Assembly: GCA_943350065.1 (NCBI GenBank)
Contig: CALQZZ010000022.1
Coordinates: 1-8,764, forward strand
Source of the DNA: Candidatus Nomurabacteria bacterium
GTDB lineage: Bacteria > Patescibacteriota > Minisyncoccia > Phycocordibacterales > UBA9973
Direction: 5' to 3'
DNA: 8,764 nt
Part shown: piece after piece, positions 6,085 through 8,764 of the stretch
Layout: the number at the start of each line of letters is the position of its first letter
How positions within the stretch are numbered: the stretch's first letter is position 1
Made by a program: the position numbers and the translations under genes
The notes under the pieces: generated by a model
The model's input: the letters and a program-made list of their open reading frames with translations, nothing else
Database searches by the model: none
What the model was told of the DNA's origin: nothing

Positions 6085-6357
6085 ATGGCACATAGAAAAG
6101 CCGGCGGAACAGCCTCCAACTTAAAAGACTCAAATCCACAGTACTTAGGTACGAAGCTTTATGATGGTGAAAAAGCTCAAGCTGGTTCTATCATCATCCG
6201 TCAGAGAGGTACAGTAATCTTAGCTGGTACAAATGTCTCTACAGGAAAAGATCATACCCTATTCGCACTCAAAGATGGTACGGTAAAATTCAGCACACGA
6301 CGCAAAACTTCTTTCAACGGAAAAACTGCAGTAAAGAAAGTAGTGAACGTTATCTAA
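6085..6357 (+). CDS. rpmA: 50S ribosomal protein L27 (bL27)
   Basis: A basic 90-residue protein of the large subunit whose N-terminal tail reaches the peptidyl-transferase centre. The signature is clear: MAHRKAGGTASN at the start, DSNPQYLGTKLYDGE, then IIIRQRGT, GTNVSTGKDHTLFAL and DGTVKF. It begins directly with MAH, so there is no cleavable N-terminal extension of the Firmicutes kind. rpmA usually follows rplU (L21), but here it stands alone between a divergent gene and a strong terminator, so it appears to be a single-gene transcript. Codon choice looks more balanced than in neighbours (several GGT, CGT and ATC codons), which suits high expression. Confidence 0.97.
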   Translation: MAHRKAGGTASNLKDSNPQYLGTKLYDGEKAQAGSIIIRQRGTVILAGTNVSTGKDHTLFALKDGTVKFSTRRKTSFNGKTAVKKVVNVI

Positions 6358-6366
6358 ATAAAATAC

Positions 6367-6406
6367 AAAACAAAAAGTCCCGATTAATTTCGGGACTTTT
6401 TGTTTT
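6367..6406. terminator. Strong bidirectional terminator after rpmA
   Basis: A perfect 17-bp inverted repeat (arms 6367-6383 and 6390-6406) around the loop TTAATT. The core is GTCCCGA/TCGGGAC, flanked by runs of A on the left and T on the right. The A and T runs give a U-tract to transcripts from either side. It ends rpmA and the converging minus-strand receiver-like gene, whose TAA stop (6405-6407) lies inside the right arm. Confidence 0.93.
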
Positions 6407-6827
6407 ATTTTATTTGCTGAGCAAATTCTAAAAACTTTTGTTTTACAATATTACATGAATCTTTCGATTTTATATCGAAAATATTGTCAAACAAATGAGC
6501 TTCATTTATTTCAATCAATCCTGGGGCTACAGTGTAAAGTATTAAAAAACAATTATTGTTTTTTAATTTAGCATTTTTAGCTAAATTTAAAACTCTATCT
6601 GTTCCCCTTTTTACAGATATTTTTCCAGGAATCAATGCTTCTGTTAGTAAAATACATTTTTCATTTTTCTCTGGCACTGCATACAACGCATCGTCTGAAT
6701 TATTTGTTGTAATAATTTTAAATGGAAAATTTTTATATTCCAAATAATTAACAATACTTTGAAAGTACTTCTTTGAATTACTACAAAAGATAACTGTTGC
6801 CATCTTTTTTACCTCTTCTTTATTCAT
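6405..6827 (-). CDS. Degenerate response-regulator receiver-like protein
   Basis: A 140-residue (or 132-residue) cytoplasmic protein that is not clearly named. Its alternating strands and helices suggest a CheY-like receiver fold: strand 1 ATVIFCSN (10-17), strand 3 CILLTEALIPG (58-68), strand 4 FLILYTV (94-100) and strand 5 NIFDIKSK (115-122). The key residues are altered. The acidic pair after strand 1 is replaced by Cys-Ser-Asn. Counting back from the Pro-Gly of strand 3, the phospho-acceptor position is Glu63 rather than Asp. Thr99 and Lys120 or Lys122 could match the conserved Thr and Lys. So it may be a pseudo-receiver, perhaps fixed in one state. No output domain and no partner kinase is nearby. 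Two starts are possible: ATG at 6827, 8 bases from a -10-like TAAAAT, and ATG at 6803 (Met9), which has a Shine-Dalgarno sequence and begins just before strand 1. The gene ends inside the terminator shared with rpmA. Confidence 0.7.
   Translation of the reverse strand: MNKEEVKKMATVIFCSNSKKYFQSIVNYLEYKNFPFKIITTNNSDDALYAVPEKNEKCILLTEALIPGKISVKRGTDRVLNLAKNAKLKNNNCFLILYTVAPGLIEINEAHLFDNIFDIKSKDSCNIVKQKFLEFAQQIK
6811..6819 (-). promoter_or_regulatory. Shine-Dalgarno sequence favouring an internal start at 6803
   Basis: On the minus strand AGAAGAGGT lies upstream of the second in-frame ATG (6801-6803) of the receiver-like gene, with 8 bases between GAGG and the ATG. It is the only strong Shine-Dalgarno match in the window. 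It may therefore mark the true start (132 aa), or may simply encode the Glu-Glu-Val of the longer product. Confidence 0.4.
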
Positions 6828-6855
6828 TGATTAAGATTTTAAAAATTAAATTGTG

Positions 6856-6880
6856 AAAAACTAAACTTCTCATAGTTTAG
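6856..6880 (-). terminator. Intrinsic terminator downstream of rplI
   Basis: On the minus strand a 7-bp stem CTAAACT/AGTTTAG (arms 6874-6880 and 6861-6867) with a 6-base loop is followed at once by TTTTT (6860-6856). It lies 25 bases past the rplI stop. The stem has only two G-C pairs, so it may be leaky, which would let transcripts continue into the receiver-like gene. Confidence 0.55.
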
Positions 6881-6905
6881 CACACTTTAAACATATTTGT
6901 CAAAA

Positions 6906-7349
6906 TTACACTTTAGTGATAATTAACTTAAAACTAGACTTGTGATGTTTTATTTCTACAGGAATTTCAAACTCCCCTACCTCCTTTATTGGTTTTTCGA
7001 GAATTATAAAATCTTCTAAAATTTCTGCTTTATGATTTGTCTTTAAAGCTTCAATAATTTCTTTTTTGTGAATTGAAGAAAATAGATGTCCTTTTTCATT
7101 GGCTTTACCAGAAATATTTACAACTTTGTCTTTCAATTCAGCTAAACTCTTTAATATCAATTCTTCTTGAACTTTATTGTCCAATAATACAGCATTTTTC
7201 TTTGCTTCTAATTGAGCTAAGGATTGAGGTGTAGCTGGGGCAGCCAATTTTTTTGGAAATAGAAAATTACTAGCATAGCCATCATTTACATCTTTGACAT
7301 CGTTTCTGCGACCGACTCTTGGTACATCTTTTAAAAAAATTACTTTCAT
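6906..7349 (-). CDS. rplI: 50S ribosomal protein L9 (bL9)
   Basis: A 147-residue two-domain large-subunit protein that binds 23S rRNA near the L1 stalk region and helps keep the reading frame. The N-terminal domain has the L9 signature: MKVIFLKDVPRVG, then DVKDVNDGYASNFLFPKKLA (residues 17-36), ending at PAT. A long, charged connecting helix (about 41-75) leads to the C-terminal domain, which keeps GKANEKGHLFSSI at 81-93 and an FEIPVEIK-like strand near 127-134. Length is standard. The ATG is 7 bases after the stop of the S41 protease, so the two are probably co-transcribed; the usual rpsF-ssb-rpsR neighbours are absent. There is no Shine-Dalgarno sequence, only AT-rich sequence (TAATAAATAT) that could also act as a -10 for a separate leaderless transcript. 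L9 is reported missing from some CPR groups, so its presence helps to place the organism. Confidence 0.95.
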   Translation of the reverse strand: MKVIFLKDVPRVGRRNDVKDVNDGYASNFLFPKKLAAPATPQSLAQLEAKKNAVLLDNKVQEELILKSLAELKDKVVNISGKANEKGHLFSSIHKKEIIEALKTNHKAEILEDFIILEKPIKEVGEFEIPVEIKHHKSSFKLIITKV

Positions 7350-7356
7350 ATATTTA

Positions 7357-8598
7357 TTATTCTTTATTTGCTACCTGTATAGGTGTCCAATTATTTAATA
7401 AATCAACCGCTTTGTTCATTTGTGGATCTTTTTTATCTAAAATATCTTTACTGGTCATCGGTACAATAAAATCTGGATTAAGACCTTTGAGTGATATTGA
7501 AGTTCCTTTTGGTGTCAGCCATTTAGCTATCGTAACCTTTAAAATTGTATCAGGTGTAATATCTACTACTTCTTGCACAGAACCTTTTCCATAACTCTGC
7601 TCCCCTACCAATTTTGCTCTATTGTTATCTTGCATTGCACCTGCAAAAATTTCAGAAGCAGAAGCAGAGCCACTATCGATCAAGACCACAAATCTCAATT
7701 TATCATTAAAAGCATTAAAACCTTTACTCATGTAAATATTTGGTTCTTTACTTCCGCCATAGTCTTCAGTTACAACCTTTTCACTAGAGGGCAAAAAGAA
7801 ACTCGCCATATCTATCGCAGAATCCAAGTATCCGCCAGGATTACCTCGTAAATCAAAAACCAATTTATAACTTCCTGAATCAGCGAATTTTTTCAAAGCA
7901 TCACGGAAAAGATTAGAAGAATTTGCCGAAAAACTATATAAGGTAATAACAAATATTCCATCTTTACGGAGATTTGTCTCTATCGTCGGAGTATTGATAA
8001 TATCACGTATTATTTTTATTTCTCTTGGTTCTTTTTCACCATCACGAAAGATGGTGACACTGACAGTAGTACCTTTTTCTCCACGAATCAACTTGATAGC
8101 TTGTTCGATAGTGAGGTCAGTAGTTATTTTTTTATCTATTTTTAAAATCTTATCACCAGCTTTGATTCCTGCTTTGTAAGCTGGAGTGTCTTTGAGTGGT
8201 GCAATAACAGTCAATATTTTATTTTTTATTCCTACTTCCATTCCAACACCAGAAAATGTTCCAGCGATATCATCTTCAAATATCTTTGCCTCAGTTGGAT
8301 TGAAAAAAGTACTATACGGATCACCTAGTGAATCAGTCAATCCTTTTATCGCACCATAGACTTTATCTTGATCAGAAACTTTATTTGCATCAGGATATTT
8401 TTCATTGATAGTATTCCAGACTTTCCAAAAAGGTGCAAAATCTGCTTTTGTATTTACTTGGATATTTTTATTATTTACATCTACTCGATCTACTTCTGGT
8501 AAATTTCTATGACCAATAAAAATACCAAAGAAAAAAACTCCAAAAATAATCAGGATTGTGTATGGATTCTGTTTTTGATTAAAAAATTTTTTTATCAT
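7357..8598 (-). CDS. S41 C-terminal processing peptidase (CtpA/CtpB/Prc-like)
   Basis: A membrane-anchored serine protease that trims or degrades extracytoplasmic proteins from their C-termini; 413 residues, a normal length for the CtpB type. Residues 1-11 are basic, about 13-29 form a membrane helix, and the rest should lie outside the cytoplasm. An N-terminal helical region (about 50-105) contains GLTDSLGDPYSTFF at 86-99. The PDZ domain (about 113-195) includes FSGVGMEVG and the AGIKAGDKIL ligand-site stretch. The catalytic core keeps FDLRGNPGG at 248-256, GSASASE at 310-316 and YGKGSVQ at 336-342. Spacing to CtpB gives Ser313, Lys338 and Gln342 as the triad, all present, so it should be active. 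The ATG lies 3 bases past the stop of a partial membrane-protein gene, and rplI follows after 7 bases. Its substrate is unknown; the M23 hydrolase earlier in the window is one possible client, by analogy with Prc acting on wall hydrolases. Confidence 0.95.
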   Translation of the reverse strand: MIKKFFNQKQNPYTILIIFGVFFFGIFIGHRNLPEVDRVDVNNKNIQVNTKADFAPFWKVWNTINEKYPDANKVSDQDKVYGAIKGLTDSLGDPYSTFFNPTEAKIFEDDIAGTFSGVGMEVGIKNKILTVIAPLKDTPAYKAGIKAGDKILKIDKKITTDLTIEQAIKLIRGEKGTTVSVTIFRDGEKEPREIKIIRDIINTPTIETNLRKDGIFVITLYSFSANSSNLFRDALKKFADSGSYKLVFDLRGNPGGYLDSAIDMASFFLPSSEKVVTEDYGGSKEPNIYMSKGFNAFNDKLRFVVLIDSGSASASEIFAGAMQDNNRAKLVGEQSYGKGSVQEVVDITPDTILKVTIAKWLTPKGTSISLKGLNPDFIVPMTSKDILDKKDPQMNKAVDLLNNWTPIQVANKE

Positions 8599-8601
8599 TT
8601 A

Positions 8602-8764
8602 TTAAATTCTTGGCTTAGAATTATTTTGAGTAAAATCTTCATCTTCAGAAGAAGTTTCAAAGTTTGCTGATTTTACGTTTTCTATATCAATCTTTTCCTT
8701 TTTATAAATAAGATAGGCAAAATACATAATACCAAGACCTGTCAAAGTAAAAAGAGTCTGCTTC
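8602..8764 (-). CDS. C-terminal end of a small membrane protein (truncated by window edge)
   Basis: The frame is open from the window edge to TAA (8602-8604), giving 53 residues. A hydrophobic helix (about residues 4-20 of the fragment, TLTGLGIMYFAYLIY) is followed by KKEK and a hydrophilic, acidic tail (SSEDEDF, then QNNSKPRI). The positive-inside rule puts this tail in the cytoplasm. The gene stops 3 bases before the S41 start, implying a shared transcript. Too little is visible to name it, and an internal Met means a short independent protein is also possible. Confidence 0.65.
   Translation of the reverse strand, partial: KQTLFTLTGLGIMYFAYLIYKKEKIDIENVKSANFETSSEDEDFTQNNSKPRI

Noticed and set aside
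6556..6747. Plus-strand 63-aa frame
   Set aside because: Antisense shadow of the receiver-like gene.
7319..8179. Plus-strand frames at 7319-7594, 7573-7851 and 7994-8179
   Set aside because: All antisense to the S41 protease gene, whose motifs are unmistakable.
1..8764. A new defence or mobile system
   Set aside because: No transposase, integrase, nuclease, toxin-antitoxin pair, CRISPR repeat or direct-repeat boundary is visible; most genes are housekeeping.

Overview
The window is an AT-rich (roughly one third G+C by eye), gene-dense bacterial chromosome segment. It most resembles a Candidate Phyla Radiation (Patescibacteria) genome, probably Parcubacteria of the Nomurabacteria/Kaiserbacteria kind. 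This placement is an inference. It rests on compact genes, a shortened glutamyl-tRNA synthetase without its zinc-binding loop, a MurG with the RAGSG..FEIA variant motif, tiny one-helix 'MKNK..GG' membrane proteins, and an N-anchored Ada-like cysteine domain. Every complete gene reads through in the standard code. All recognised stops are TAA except one TAG.

Layout. Bases 1-4591, plus strand: the C-terminal three quarters of murG (UDP-GlcNAc lipid I transferase), gltX, a secreted coiled-coil M23 endopeptidase overlapping gltX by 35 bases, two tiny related membrane proteins (44 and 100 aa), and a 205-aa protein with a transglutaminase/papain-like look. A hairpin at 4591-4614 closes this block and also serves the convergent minus-strand gene. 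Bases 4618-6016, minus strand: a purine nucleoside phosphorylase and, upstream of it, an anchored Ada-like protein. Bases 6085-6357, plus strand: rpmA (L27) alone, fired from a region divergent to the Ada-like gene and ended by a perfect 17-bp inverted repeat. Bases 6405-8764, minus strand: a degenerate receiver-like protein, then rplI (L9), an S41 C-terminal processing protease, and the end of a small membrane protein. The last three run as membrane protein - S41 - rplI with gaps of 3 and 7 bases.

Themes. Cell-wall building (MurG), wall hydrolysis (M23) and periplasmic/surface proteolysis (S41) lie with translation genes (gltX, rpmA, rplI) and purine salvage. Most start codons lack a Shine-Dalgarno sequence, and several have a -10-like hexamer about 4-8 bases upstream, which suggests leaderless transcripts. 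I saw no mobile element, CRISPR array, tRNA or rRNA. No intergenic stretch exceeds 300 bases; the longest, 5458-5593, holds only AT-rich sequence and a weak hairpin. I do not see a clear new multi-gene system; the best leads are individual uncharacterised proteins and the start-site architecture.
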